Positions 1-7,645 of a stretch of 64,000 nucleotides of DNA are shown here, piece after piece. The stretch is from Domibacillus sp. DTU_2020_1001157_1_SI_ALB_TIR_016 (GTDB lineage Bacteria > Bacillota > Bacilli > Bacillales > Domibacillaceae): assembly GCF_032341995.1 (NCBI RefSeq), contig NZ_CP135439.1, forward strand, positions 310,001-374,000, read 5' to 3'. The notes beneath the pieces were generated by a model that saw only the letters and a program-made list of their open reading frames with translations, was not told the DNA's origin and did no database searches. Each line of letters starts with the position of its first letter. Position 1 is the first letter of the stretch. The position numbers and the translations under genes are program-made.

Positions 1-753
1 AACTGGATCAAACGCAATAAAAGTGTGCTGGTCGGCAGTTTAATTGCCATGCCGCTTACGCAAACCTTTGTAGTAGCGATTGGCGGTGTTGCTTTTATTG
101 CAGTCGGCAACTATGATCCGGTTGCCGCCTTGCAGGAAACATCCAGCGGGCTTGTACTGGCTGTTTTGCTGCTGCTTATCGTCTTTGCCCAGTGGTCCAC
201 GAACACAGCGGCCAATCTTGTCCCGGCTGCCACTGTGTTTTCAAATATTGGCGGCCCGAAAGTACCGTTTTATGCGGGTGTAATCGCAGCAGGCGTGATC
301 GGTATGGTCACCCAGCCGTGGAACTTATTTAACGTTTTAATGCCGTTTCTGCTTGTTGTCGGCGGGGTGCTTTCCGCCATTGTCGGCATTTTGTTTGCAG
401 ACTATTATTTAATCCGAAAGCGCCGTGTGAATGTGCCGGACTTGTATGAAATGAAAGGACAGTACCGCTATCATTACGGCGTGAACTGGGCTGGCATTAT
501 TTCCTGGGTAATAGGCGGTACGCTTGCCGTCATCTTTTCAACCTATTCGTTTTTTGTCGGCTTTGCGGTCGGCGCCGCTGCATATTATGTATTAGCGAAG
601 TTTTGGTGGTTCCGCTCATACAAGCAGGCTGAGCTGGAAGACCCAAGTGACGACAAATACCTTGGCGTGACGGTCGGCCGTGATTGGACCATTCCATCAG
701 AAAGCGAAACGGCAGCTGGTGAACTGCCGCCGGCTGCGATTGAAAAATTGTAA
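1..753 (+). CDS. NCS1-family purine/cytosine/allantoin-type permease, C-terminal part
   Basis: The reading frame is open to the left edge, so only the last ~250 residues are present. The protein is hydrophobic, with about six membrane segments, including an Asn/Thr-rich helix (STNTAANL near window residue 66) typical of NCS1 (nucleobase:cation symporter-1) transporters, and a hydrophilic C-tail after about residue 200. NCS1 proteins import nucleobases, allantoin, hydantoin or thiamine with H+ or Na+. The segment YYLIRKRRVNVPDLYEMKG between late helices fits PucI/CodB-like members. The substrate cannot be read from this fragment. A small unknown gene follows after 16 nt, probably co-transcribed. 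Confidence 0.8.
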   Translation, partial: NWIKRNKSVLVGSLIAMPLTQTFVVAIGGVAFIAVGNYDPVAALQETSSGLVLAVLLLLIVFAQWSTNTAANLVPAATVFSNIGGPKVPFYAGVIAAGVIGMVTQPWNLFNVLMPFLLVVGGVLSAIVGILFADYYLIRKRRVNVPDLYEMKGQYRYHYGVNWAGIISWVIGGTLAVIFSTYSFFVGFAVGAAAYYVLAKFWWFRSYKQAELEDPSDDKYLGVTVGRDWTIPSESETAAGELPPAAIEKL

Positions 754-769
754 AAAGGAGCGAGGGAGA

Positions 770-1027
770 ATGTCCGATTACAAAGGGTTTATAAAAGAAA
801 AGGAAGCCATCGATGCACTCCTCGATGACGGCTACCGGATTATCGCAGTAAGAGAAACGCTTGAAGGGGATTTTATCGAGTTTGAACGGCATATTGAACG
901 AAAGGAACTACACCTTTTAACAGCTGATGCACGCAAATACATTGGAACGCTCATTGTCGAAGCGAAAAGGGAAAGTAAAAACTCATGCGGAGGCACATAC
1001 GAAGAAGCGGGTGCAGCCGGATCCTGA
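770..1027 (+). CDS. Small hypothetical protein (85 aa) downstream of NCS1 permease
   Basis: Start chosen at ATG 770 because AAAAAGGAGCGAGGG lies just upstream; a longer frame back to 680 overlaps the permease and has no ribosome site. The product is charged and soluble (MSDYKGFIKEKEAIDALLDDGY...), apparently alpha/beta, with one Cys near the C-terminus and a Gly/Ala-rich tail. I do not recognise a family. The 16-nt spacing and the shared downstream terminator suggest it is co-expressed with the permease, perhaps as an accessory to uptake or catabolism of its substrate; that is inference only. Confidence 0.6.
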   Translation: MSDYKGFIKEKEAIDALLDDGYRIIAVRETLEGDFIEFERHIERKELHLLTADARKYIGTLIVEAKRESKNSCGGTYEEAGAAGS

Positions 1028-1068
1028 CCGCTTTCTCATGAAAGATTAGCAGTAAAAGATCTTAAAAC

Positions 1069-1110
1069 AGCCTTTATCCGTTTTACTTATACGGATAAAG
1101 GCTATTTTCT
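1069..1110 (+). terminator. Intrinsic terminator of permease operon
   Basis: Perfect 12-bp stem AGCCTTTATCCG/CGGATAAAGGCT with an 11-nt loop, followed by ATTTTCT. Confidence 0.85.
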
Positions 1111-1236
1111 GTTTGAAAAACGAAAACACAAATAAATTTATGTTAGAAAATATTACATGAAATGATAATTAAACGTGTAAAGCGTATATAGTGAAAATTG
1201 TATAATATATTCGTAGCAGCGGAAGGAGACGGTTTA

Positions 1237-2358
1237 ATGAAGCTTAAAAAAATGATAGGTGCATCTGTTATGTCTGTTTGTTTATTAGCTCCAGGAGCAG
1301 GGGTTTATACTGGTTTATCCGTACAGGCAGCTACAACAACTGCTTCTACAACGGTTAAGAGTGCGGACACCGATCTGCCAAACGTGAAAATTTTAGCAAC
1401 CGGCGGTACGATCGCAGGCTCTTCTGCGAGCAATACGGATACAACGGATTACAATGCCGGGGAACTCGGTGTGGAAACCTTGATCAAAGCTGTTCCGGAA
1501 ATGAAAAAGCTGGCTGATGTGAGCGGAGAGCAAATTGTAAACGTCGGCAGTCCGGAAATTAACAACGATATTTTACTGAAGCTTGGCAAGCGTATCAATA
1601 CGTTGCTTGCGTCCGATGATGTGGATGGAATTGTCGTCACACACGGGACAGATACATTAGAAGAAACAGCTTATTTTCTTAATTTGGTCGTGAAAAGCAC
1701 AAAGCCGGTCGTGGTGGTCGGTGCGATGCGTCCGGCTACAGCCATTAGCGCTGATGGGCCGATGAATTTATATAATGCTGTGAAACTGGCGGCGAATCCA
1801 TATGCGAAGAAAAAGGGTGTTATGGTCGCGTTTAACGACCGAATTGGTGCAGCGCGTTACATAACAAAAACAAACACAACAGCTCTCGATACATTTAAAT
1901 CCGTAGAGCAGGGCTATTTAGGCAGTTTTGCAGGTGAGAGTGTTTATTTCAGCTCCATCTTAAATAAGAAGCATACTACACAGACTGCTTTTGATATTTC
2001 AAAAATTGAAAAGCTTCCTCAAGTAGATATCTTATATTCTTACCAAAATGAAGGAAGATATTTGTATGATGCCGCTGTGGAAGCAGGAGCCAAAGGACTT
2101 GTTGTAGCGGGCTCTGGTAATGGGTCCATGTCGAGTATCGCAAGAGAAGGAGTGAAAGATGCAGCAGAAGAAGGAGTAGCGGTTGTCCGCTCTACACGCA
2201 CAGGCAGCGGAGTCGTAACCCACAGTCCTTCAGACGACAAAGACGGCCTTGTTTCTGCCGATTCCTTAAATCCGCAAAAAGCCCGTATTTTATTAATGTT
2301 AACTTTAACAAAAACGAGCGATCCGAAGAAAATCCAGCAGTATTTCGATAAATACTAA
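1237..2358 (+). CDS. ansB: Type II L-asparaginase, exported
   Basis: Hydrolyses L-asparagine to aspartate and ammonia outside the membrane. Start is ATG 1237, behind GGAAGGAG; an upstream in-frame TTG at 1198 would add 13 residues without a site. The first ~31 residues form a signal peptide (basic MKLKK, hydrophobic core, cleavage near SVQA). The catalytic elements of the family are present: ATGGTIAG with nucleophile Thr55, THGTDT with Thr138-Asp139, and Lys211 in ITKTNTT. Length of 373 aa matches bacterial type II enzymes. Transcribed alone between two terminators, with a TATAAT at 1201-1206 as a possible -10 but no convincing -35. Confidence 0.93.
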   Translation: MKLKKMIGASVMSVCLLAPGAGVYTGLSVQAATTTASTTVKSADTDLPNVKILATGGTIAGSSASNTDTTDYNAGELGVETLIKAVPEMKKLADVSGEQIVNVGSPEINNDILLKLGKRINTLLASDDVDGIVVTHGTDTLEETAYFLNLVVKSTKPVVVVGAMRPATAISADGPMNLYNAVKLAANPYAKKKGVMVAFNDRIGAARYITKTNTTALDTFKSVEQGYLGSFAGESVYFSSILNKKHTTQTAFDISKIEKLPQVDILYSYQNEGRYLYDAAVEAGAKGLVVAGSGNGSMSSIAREGVKDAAEEGVAVVRSTRTGSGVVTHSPSDDKDGLVSADSLNPQKARILLMLTLTKTSDPKKIQQYFDKY

Positions 2359-2366
2359 AACAATAT

Positions 2367-2410
2367 AACCTGCTTCTTTTTCAAAACGAAAGAGAGGCAG
2401 GTTTTTTATT
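2367..2410 (+). terminator. Intrinsic terminator of ansB
   Basis: AACCTGC...GCAGGTT hairpin, extended by a CT-rich/AG-rich inner stem with mismatches, followed by TTTTTTATTTT. Confidence 0.75.
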
Positions 2411-2542
2411 TTCTGTTCATTTTACAGTGAGATTTTCTGCCAATAACCGAAATCTATTTGGGCGAATATGGTAAGCTGAACTCAATTTTACCTTGCAACG
2501 TTTGCCTGCCGGTCAATAAAGCTTGAAATGGAGGCTGGGAGA

Positions 2543-3055
2543 ATGAAAAGAATGGGATATCGTGGAGTGAGTTTTGGGGAAGCGAAACGTGTAATCGCCA
2601 CTCAATGTTACGAGCGGATGGAAAGGCGGCAGTTTGAAGACGGCGTTCAAGCGCGGTCTATTTTTGGTCCTGGCCTTTATTTAATCAGCGATGCAAAGCT
2701 TGCTGCCCACTACGCATTTTGTCACGCGGAAGCAGAAGGAAGCAGCCGGGCGGCCGTACTGAAACAGGACATCCAGCTGGAACGGCCTATGGTCATCAAC
2801 TGCCGGTACACAGAAACAGATCTTAGGCGGGATGCACTTGAGTGGAAATATGCCGAAAGAGCGGTGCCTGCTGTTCGCCCAGAACATGTTCATGCATGGA
2901 TTGGCCGGATCACCAAAGACTATCTTCTGGCTCACTCTTTTGACGGAATTGTATATCATGTGGACGATACGGTTATTTATTACGTCGCTTATTTTCAAGA
3001 AAAACAGATCCACGGCATTGATCTCGCTTTTACATTTACAATGACTGGTGCATAA
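2543..3055 (+). CDS. Hypothetical protein, possible ADP-ribosyltransferase-fold
   Basis: 170 aa, no signal peptide. ATG 2543 is preceded by GGAGG at 8-nt spacing, which favours it over ATG 2528. Visible motifs in order: YRGVS near the N-terminus; FGPGLYL about 40 residues on, followed by a helix ending AHYA; a strand VINCRY; and a C-terminal DGIVYHVDD...YYVAYF segment. A Tyr/Arg-Gly strand, a GxGLY(L/F) strand-turn and a late strand with an acidic residue is the layout seen in ADP-ribosyltransferase/PARP-like folds, but I cannot assign catalytic residues with certainty. Similar small proteins occur in Bacillus genomes without known function. It is monocistronic. Confidence 0.55.
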   Translation: MKRMGYRGVSFGEAKRVIATQCYERMERRQFEDGVQARSIFGPGLYLISDAKLAAHYAFCHAEAEGSSRAAVLKQDIQLERPMVINCRYTETDLRRDALEWKYAERAVPAVRPEHVHAWIGRITKDYLLAHSFDGIVYHVDDTVIYYVAYFQEKQIHGIDLAFTFTMTGA

Positions 3056-3129
3056 AACAGTTTGTTCAAGCGTAAAAGCTCATTCTTTTGATACAATAAG
3101 GAGAAGAATGAGTAAAGGAAGTGGCGCGT

Positions 3130-4017
3130 ATGATCAGACGGGCTTTGCTGTTGTTCTTTTTTGTTTTCGGCAGTATTGCCGGCCCTGGACAGGCGGCGGC
3201 CATCCATTATATAGCAATTGGTGATTCGCTTGCAGCGGGCCAGACGCCGAATCGGGAAATCGGAGCAGGGTATGCAGATATGATTGCGCTTGCGATCCGG
3301 CCGGATTCTTATTCAAAGGAGCTTGCGATTCCCGGCTACACAGTAAGTCAGGTAATCAGCCAGGTGGAAAGTGCGGCGGGGAAAAAAGCCATTCAGTCGG
3401 CAGATCTCATTACCATTTCAGCGGGTGCGAATGACCTGCTGCCGCTTATTCAAAATGATCCGAAGCGGGGTCTGCTTACCTTTAACGCGGTAACGGCTGC
3501 TTTTGCCTTAAATGGCGTGAGGGAAAACTATGCGCTGCTGCTTGAGAAAATTAAAGCACTGAATCCACAGGCGCATATCTATGCAATGGGTTATTATTTC
3601 CCCTATCCTCATGTGTTTGACCAGCACAAGCCGGCCGTTAGTGAGCAGCTGGACCTGCTTAACCAGATCATTAAACAAGAAGCGGAGAGGGCGGGTGCCG
3701 TCTTTGTTCCGGTGACGGATCGTTTTGGACTGGATGGAGTGGAGTATGTGCCGAATCCGGGCGATGTGCATCCAAACGGCGCAGGATATTTGCAAATGGC
3801 GAATGCCTTTTTAGCTGTATATGCTCCTGGTACAAAGCTGCCGTCCTCCATTTTAGGACAGCTGCCGAAGCCAATTCCACTGGCTGATTTAATCAAACAG
3901 CGGCAAAGGATGCTGGAACATGAGCCGAAGCAGGAGAAAAAGGCAGCGGAAGAAACGGATCAAACAGCGGCTGTACAAGGATGTACAAGGGAAGAAGTAT
4001 ATGCCGCTGCACTTTAA
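3130..4017 (+). CDS. Exported SGNH/GDSL-family lipase or esterase
   Basis: The signal peptide covers about residues 1-24 (IRR, hydrophobic run, GQAAA). SGNH blocks are in order: block I IAIGDSLAAG with nucleophile Ser33; block III SAGANDLL with the Gly/Asn oxyanion residues; block V DVHPNGAGY with the catalytic Asp-His pair. The start is ATG 3130: AAAGGA at 3115-3120 is correctly spaced for it but abuts the alternative GTG 3121. After the catalytic domain there is a ~45-residue Lys/Glu-rich tail ending with a lone Cys. Likely acts on acyl esters outside the membrane; LipC-like spore lipases are a related possibility. Confidence 0.85.
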   Translation: MIRRALLLFFFVFGSIAGPGQAAAIHYIAIGDSLAAGQTPNREIGAGYADMIALAIRPDSYSKELAIPGYTVSQVISQVESAAGKKAIQSADLITISAGANDLLPLIQNDPKRGLLTFNAVTAAFALNGVRENYALLLEKIKALNPQAHIYAMGYYFPYPHVFDQHKPAVSEQLDLLNQIIKQEAERAGAVFVPVTDRFGLDGVEYVPNPGDVHPNGAGYLQMANAFLAVYAPGTKLPSSILGQLPKPIPLADLIKQRQRMLEHEPKQEKKAAEETDQTAAVQGCTREEVYAAAL

Positions 4018-4053
4018 AGCATGAATAGGCATGTAACGAATAAAAGAAAAATA

Positions 4054-4097
4054 AAAAAAGCGTTCACGAATCCGTTTTGGATTCGTGAACGCTTTTT
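4054..4097. terminator. Bidirectional terminator between convergent genes
   Basis: Long hairpin AGCGTTCACGAATCC/GGATTCGTGAACGCT with a short T-rich loop, A-run on the left and T-run on the right. It can stop the esterase gene (+) and the symporter gene (-). Confidence 0.9.
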
Positions 4098-4100
4098 AGG

Positions 4101-5444
4101 TTACATTTTTAATTGGCTCATCGTATAAACAAATACGACCGCAATTGTAATCGGCACAATCCAGCGCATAAGCGGCAGCCAGTACGTATACGTAGAGCCG
4201 AAGCGGCCCGCATTGAGTTCGTACTCGCTTTTTACAATCGCCTGATCCATCCGCCAGGCAATAAACAGCGCGATCAGCAGGTTGCCGAGCGGCAGCAGGA
4301 TATTGCTGACGAGATAATCGGTCATATCAAAAATGTTGCGGCCGAAGTAGGAAATATCGGCGAACGCACTAAAGGACAGAGCCGCAGGAATGCCCGCCAG
4401 AAAAACGATGATACCGGAGATGAGTGAAATCTTTTTGCGTGATGCTGCTTCGCCTTTCGTAAAAGCTGCGGTAATAATTTCAAGCAGGCTGAACGAAGAA
4501 GTAAGCGTTGCAAACAAAAACAGCAGTAAAAACATAAATAAGAACAATTCACCAAAAGGCATTTGCGAAAAAACAGCCGGCAGTACGACAAACAGAAGCC
4601 CAGGCCCAGCTGTCGGCTCTAAGCCAAATGCAAAAACGGCCGGGAAGATGGCAAGTCCCGCTAAAACGGAAACGAAAATATTCATAATCGCCACAGAACC
4701 GGCAGACGAAGGAATACTCACATCTTTACCTAAATAAGAGCTGTAGGTGACCATGCAGGAAAATCCGACAGCCAGTGAGAAAAAGGAATGTCCAAGTGCA
4801 TATAAGACGGCTTCTGCATTAATTTTCGAAAAGTCCGGCTGCAGGAAAAATGCCACGCCTTCCATTGCTCCGTCGAGTGTTAAAGAGCGGATCACTAAAA
4901 TAATGAAGAAAATAAATAAAAGAGGCATCATATATTTGCTGGCAAACTCGATGCCTTTTTGGACGCCGGCTGCAATGACAATAATATTCAGCAGCATAAA
5001 AAGAGCGTGGCCGCCAATTGTCAGCCATCCATTTGTAGTCATCGCGCCAAACATGATCTCGGGATCACCGCTGCCGATGACACCGCCGTAAAGAGCACGG
5101 ATCGTATAAATCAATACCCAGCCGCCGACTACGCTGTAAAAAGAAAGCAGTAAAAAGCAGCCGACGACCCCCATTTTACCTGTGAGTGTCCAAAAAGAAT
5201 CCGGCGCTAATTTTTTATAAGCACCAACCGCTTCCCGGCCGGAACCGCGCCCAATAATAAACTCTGAAATCAGCATAGGAAGCCCGATTAAAAGAGTGAA
5301 AATAACGAATAAAAGCAAAAAAGCACCGCCGCCGCTTTGGCCGGTTACATAAGGGAATTTCCAAATCGCCCCAAGCCCAATCGCCGCGCCGGCTGAGGAC
5401 AAAATAAAGCCGATCTTCGACGACCATTGTTCTTGTTTCTCCAA
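4101..5444 (-). CDS. Neurotransmitter:sodium symporter (NSS/SNF) family transporter
   Basis: Na+-coupled uptake of an amino acid or amine. 447 aa from TTG 5444, which has GGAGG eight bases upstream; the extended frame to 5465 lacks a site. TM1 carries the family signature GAAIGLGAIWKFPY with the unwound Gly region that binds Na+ and substrate, followed by QSGGGAF. About 11-12 membrane helices are visible, including the TM3 Tyr segment YSVVGGW and TM6 LGHSFFSLAVGFS. Length fits bacterial LeuT/TnaT-like members such as B. subtilis YocR/YhdH. The substrate is not predictable. Monocistronic. Confidence 0.9.
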   Translation of the reverse strand: MEKQEQWSSKIGFILSSAGAAIGLGAIWKFPYVTGQSGGGAFLLLFVIFTLLIGLPMLISEFIIGRGSGREAVGAYKKLAPDSFWTLTGKMGVVGCFLLLSFYSVVGGWVLIYTIRALYGGVIGSGDPEIMFGAMTTNGWLTIGGHALFMLLNIIVIAAGVQKGIEFASKYMMPLLFIFFIILVIRSLTLDGAMEGVAFFLQPDFSKINAEAVLYALGHSFFSLAVGFSCMVTYSSYLGKDVSIPSSAGSVAIMNIFVSVLAGLAIFPAVFAFGLEPTAGPGLLFVVLPAVFSQMPFGELFLFMFLLLFLFATLTSSFSLLEIITAAFTKGEAASRKKISLISGIIVFLAGIPAALSFSAFADISYFGRNIFDMTDYLVSNILLPLGNLLIALFIAWRMDQAIVKSEYELNAGRFGSTYTYWLPLMRWIVPITIAVVFVYTMSQLKM

Positions 5445-5585
5445 TTGCTTTGCCTCCAATAACAAGTCATTTTGTTATTTTACTATAGCACGAATCGAGG
5501 CGAACGGCTGAATATATTTTCAAAGCAGGCGGAATCGTATATAATGAGGAAATTGAAATTAAACTGAAAAACTGGAGTGTACATG

Positions 5586-6494
5586 ATGAATGCAAATATA
5601 AATTCACCCGAAAACGTACCGAGTGGACAAAGCCGTCCTGAAAATCGGGGTCGCCTGCTTGTAAAGTGTCCAGATGGACCGGGGATTGTAGCTGCGCTGT
5701 CAAAATTTTTGTTTGAGCAGGGTGCGAATATTATTGAGTCAAGCCAGTATACGAGTGATCCGCAAGGCGGCACTTTTTTTATCCGACTCGAATTTGACTG
5801 CGAAGGACTAATGGACAAGCGGGATGCTATGGAAAAGGAATTTTCGTCACTTGCGGAAGAATTTAGTATGGAGTTCCGCTTTGCGTACGGAAGCGAGCGG
5901 AAGAAAACAGCGATTTTTGTTTCAAAAGAACCGCATGCCCTGCTGGAGCTTTTATGGGAATGGCAAAGCGGCGATCTGCCGACTGATATCGCCTTCGTAG
6001 CTGGAAACCACGAAGAAGCCCGGGGGATGGTTGAATCGCTCGGTATTCCGTTCTATCATATCCCGGCAAACAAAGACATTCGCCGGCAGGTGGAAGAGGA
6101 ACAGTCACGTTTGATTGAAGAGCATAATGTCGATGTCATCGTGCTGGCACGCTACATGCAAATTTTAACACCAGAATTTGTAGAGAAGTATCCGAACAAA
6201 ATTATTAACATTCATCACTCGTTTCTGCCGGCGTTTATTGGTGCGCGTCCGTACGAGCGTGCGTACAACCGTGGCGTGAAGCTGATCGGTGCGACGTCTC
6301 ACTATGTAACCAATGATTTAGATGAAGGACCAATCATTGAACAGGATATTGAACGTGTAGATCACCGCGATCACGTGGCGGACTTGAAAAAAATCGGCCG
6401 CTCGATTGAACGGCGTGTTCTGGCACGGGCAGTTAAGTGGCATTTAGAAGACCGCATTATCGTGCACGGCAACAAAACCATCGTGTTTCAATAA
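5586..6494 (+). CDS. purU: Formyltetrahydrofolate deformylase
   Basis: Hydrolyses 10-formyl-THF to formate and THF, balancing one-carbon pools for purine synthesis. Residues ~15-85 form an ACT-type domain (LLVKCPDGPGIVAALSKFL), then a formyltransferase-fold hydrolase domain with NIHHSFLPAF, GATSHYV and DEGPII holding the conserved His/Asp active-site residues. 302 aa, as in B. subtilis YkkE. ATG 5586 is spaced 8 nt from GGAG; GTG 5577 and ATG 5583 are in frame but worse placed. Monocistronic. Confidence 0.93.
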   Translation: MNANINSPENVPSGQSRPENRGRLLVKCPDGPGIVAALSKFLFEQGANIIESSQYTSDPQGGTFFIRLEFDCEGLMDKRDAMEKEFSSLAEEFSMEFRFAYGSERKKTAIFVSKEPHALLELLWEWQSGDLPTDIAFVAGNHEEARGMVESLGIPFYHIPANKDIRRQVEEEQSRLIEEHNVDVIVLARYMQILTPEFVEKYPNKIINIHHSFLPAFIGARPYERAYNRGVKLIGATSHYVTNDLDEGPIIEQDIERVDHRDHVADLKKIGRSIERRVLARAVKWHLEDRIIVHGNKTIVFQ

Positions 6495-6495
6495 G

Positions 6496-6527
6496 AAAAA
6501 GCTGTCCTGTTGGGGGCAGCTTTTTTA
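6496..6527. terminator. Bidirectional terminator, purU / Mn catalase
   Basis: AAAAAGCTG...CAGCTTTTTT hairpin between the converging purU and catalase genes; its right edge overlaps the catalase stop codon. Confidence 0.8.
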
Positions 6528-7418
6528 CATTTTATCCATCAGCTTCTTCGCGATCCACTCATAATGGTCAGGGTTTAAGCCCGGGGCAAATTCCTGCGGC
6601 AGGTCATCTAAGTCCGGAATCGGCGCGCCTTTTGGTGAGCCGGTAATCACTTTAAGCGGTTCGTTGCTCTCAGGATTGGTGCCCTTCCAAATTTGGCGGA
6701 TTCCTTCATATTCACCGGCGTCATTCCACGTGTATAGCACATTATTTAACCCTTGTTCTTCAAATTTGCGGGTTGTATCAAATTTTGCGTTTGGCACGTG
6801 AGGAACGGGAATCATTTTCGTCACGTCTGCCCCTGTAATCATTTCGATCGCTTTTGCGTAAGCAAGAATGTGTGTACCGCCGCGAACAAGCAGATAGCCA
6901 ATCATCTCCCGGGCAGTTGGATGATCCGTCATTTCATATACACGCATTTTGTGAGTGCGTGCTCCCACTTCGAGGAAAAAGTTATGAAGCAAATCAAGAG
7001 TCAGGTTGCCGCTTGAAAATACATACGTGCCGTTCCATGGCAATCCCATTGAATCCACTGGAAGCGATGCCTGGGCACTGGCAATAAAATGCTGAGTATT
7101 TCGTTTATTTAAACCGTTTTGAAGGGGAGTGCAGTCCGGATCGGCATTAAAGGTTGTTCCCTTAAGCAGAAGGTTAACAGTTGTTGAAACAAGCTCTACA
7201 TGGCCGACTTCTTCAGCTGTGATACTGGCGACAAGATCATAAAAAGGTTTGAGCTTCTTTTTCTGCCGGAAGTTAAACGATTGAAACAGGTAATTGTTTA
7301 ACGTCGACATTTCCCCGAATTTGCCTCCAAGCAGCTCCTGGACAGCCGCAGCAGAATTAGCGCATCCGTATTCCGGGATCGGCAGCTCGACGGCAAGGCG
7401 GTTCATACGCTTAAACAT
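6525..7418 (-). CDS. Manganese catalase, coat-type (YdbD/YjqC/CotJC family)
   Basis: Di-manganese catalase that disproportionates H2O2. Four-helix ferritin-like domain: NYLFQSFNFR followed by the Glu/His-rich ITAEEVGHVELV, and later LHNFFLEVGARTHKMRVYEM supplying further metal ligands. 297 aa fits the family. AAGGAGG sits seven bases before ATG 7418. A sigma-K-like promoter lies immediately upstream (7447-7475), which suggests mother-cell expression and a place in the spore coat, like CotJC. Monocistronic, converging on purU. Confidence 0.9.
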   Translation of the reverse strand: MFKRMNRLAVELPIPEYGCANSAAAVQELLGGKFGEMSTLNNYLFQSFNFRQKKKLKPFYDLVASITAEEVGHVELVSTTVNLLLKGTTFNADPDCTPLQNGLNKRNTQHFIASAQASLPVDSMGLPWNGTYVFSSGNLTLDLLHNFFLEVGARTHKMRVYEMTDHPTAREMIGYLLVRGGTHILAYAKAIEMITGADVTKMIPVPHVPNAKFDTTRKFEEQGLNNVLYTWNDAGEYEGIRQIWKGTNPESNEPLKVITGSPKGAPIPDLDDLPQEFAPGLNPDHYEWIAKKLMDKM

Positions 7419-7446
7419 AAAAAGCCCTCCTTTTTATTCACCCTTT

Positions 7447-7475
7447 TATTGTATGCGGGAAGAATAGGGAGGGTG
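7447..7475 (-). promoter_or_regulatory. Putative sigma-K promoter of Mn catalase gene
   Basis: On the minus strand: CACC (mACm -35 type), 16 nt, CATACAATA, which fits the sigma-K -10 consensus CATAnnnTA. Predicted transcription start is about 22 nt before the ATG. Seen by eye; not scored statistically. Confidence 0.55.
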
Positions 7476-7645
7476 CCTATTTCAAAGCAAAGGTATATGC
7501 GTAAAATCGGAATTGCAGTCAGTGAATAAGAAATATTTCGATTTTTTTTATTTTTAGAGATCAGAGTATGCCCAGTTTCTCAGACGTGAAATATGGGAAC
7601 AAACACGGTAGTATGGACAGAAACATAAGAAGAAAGGGAGATGTG

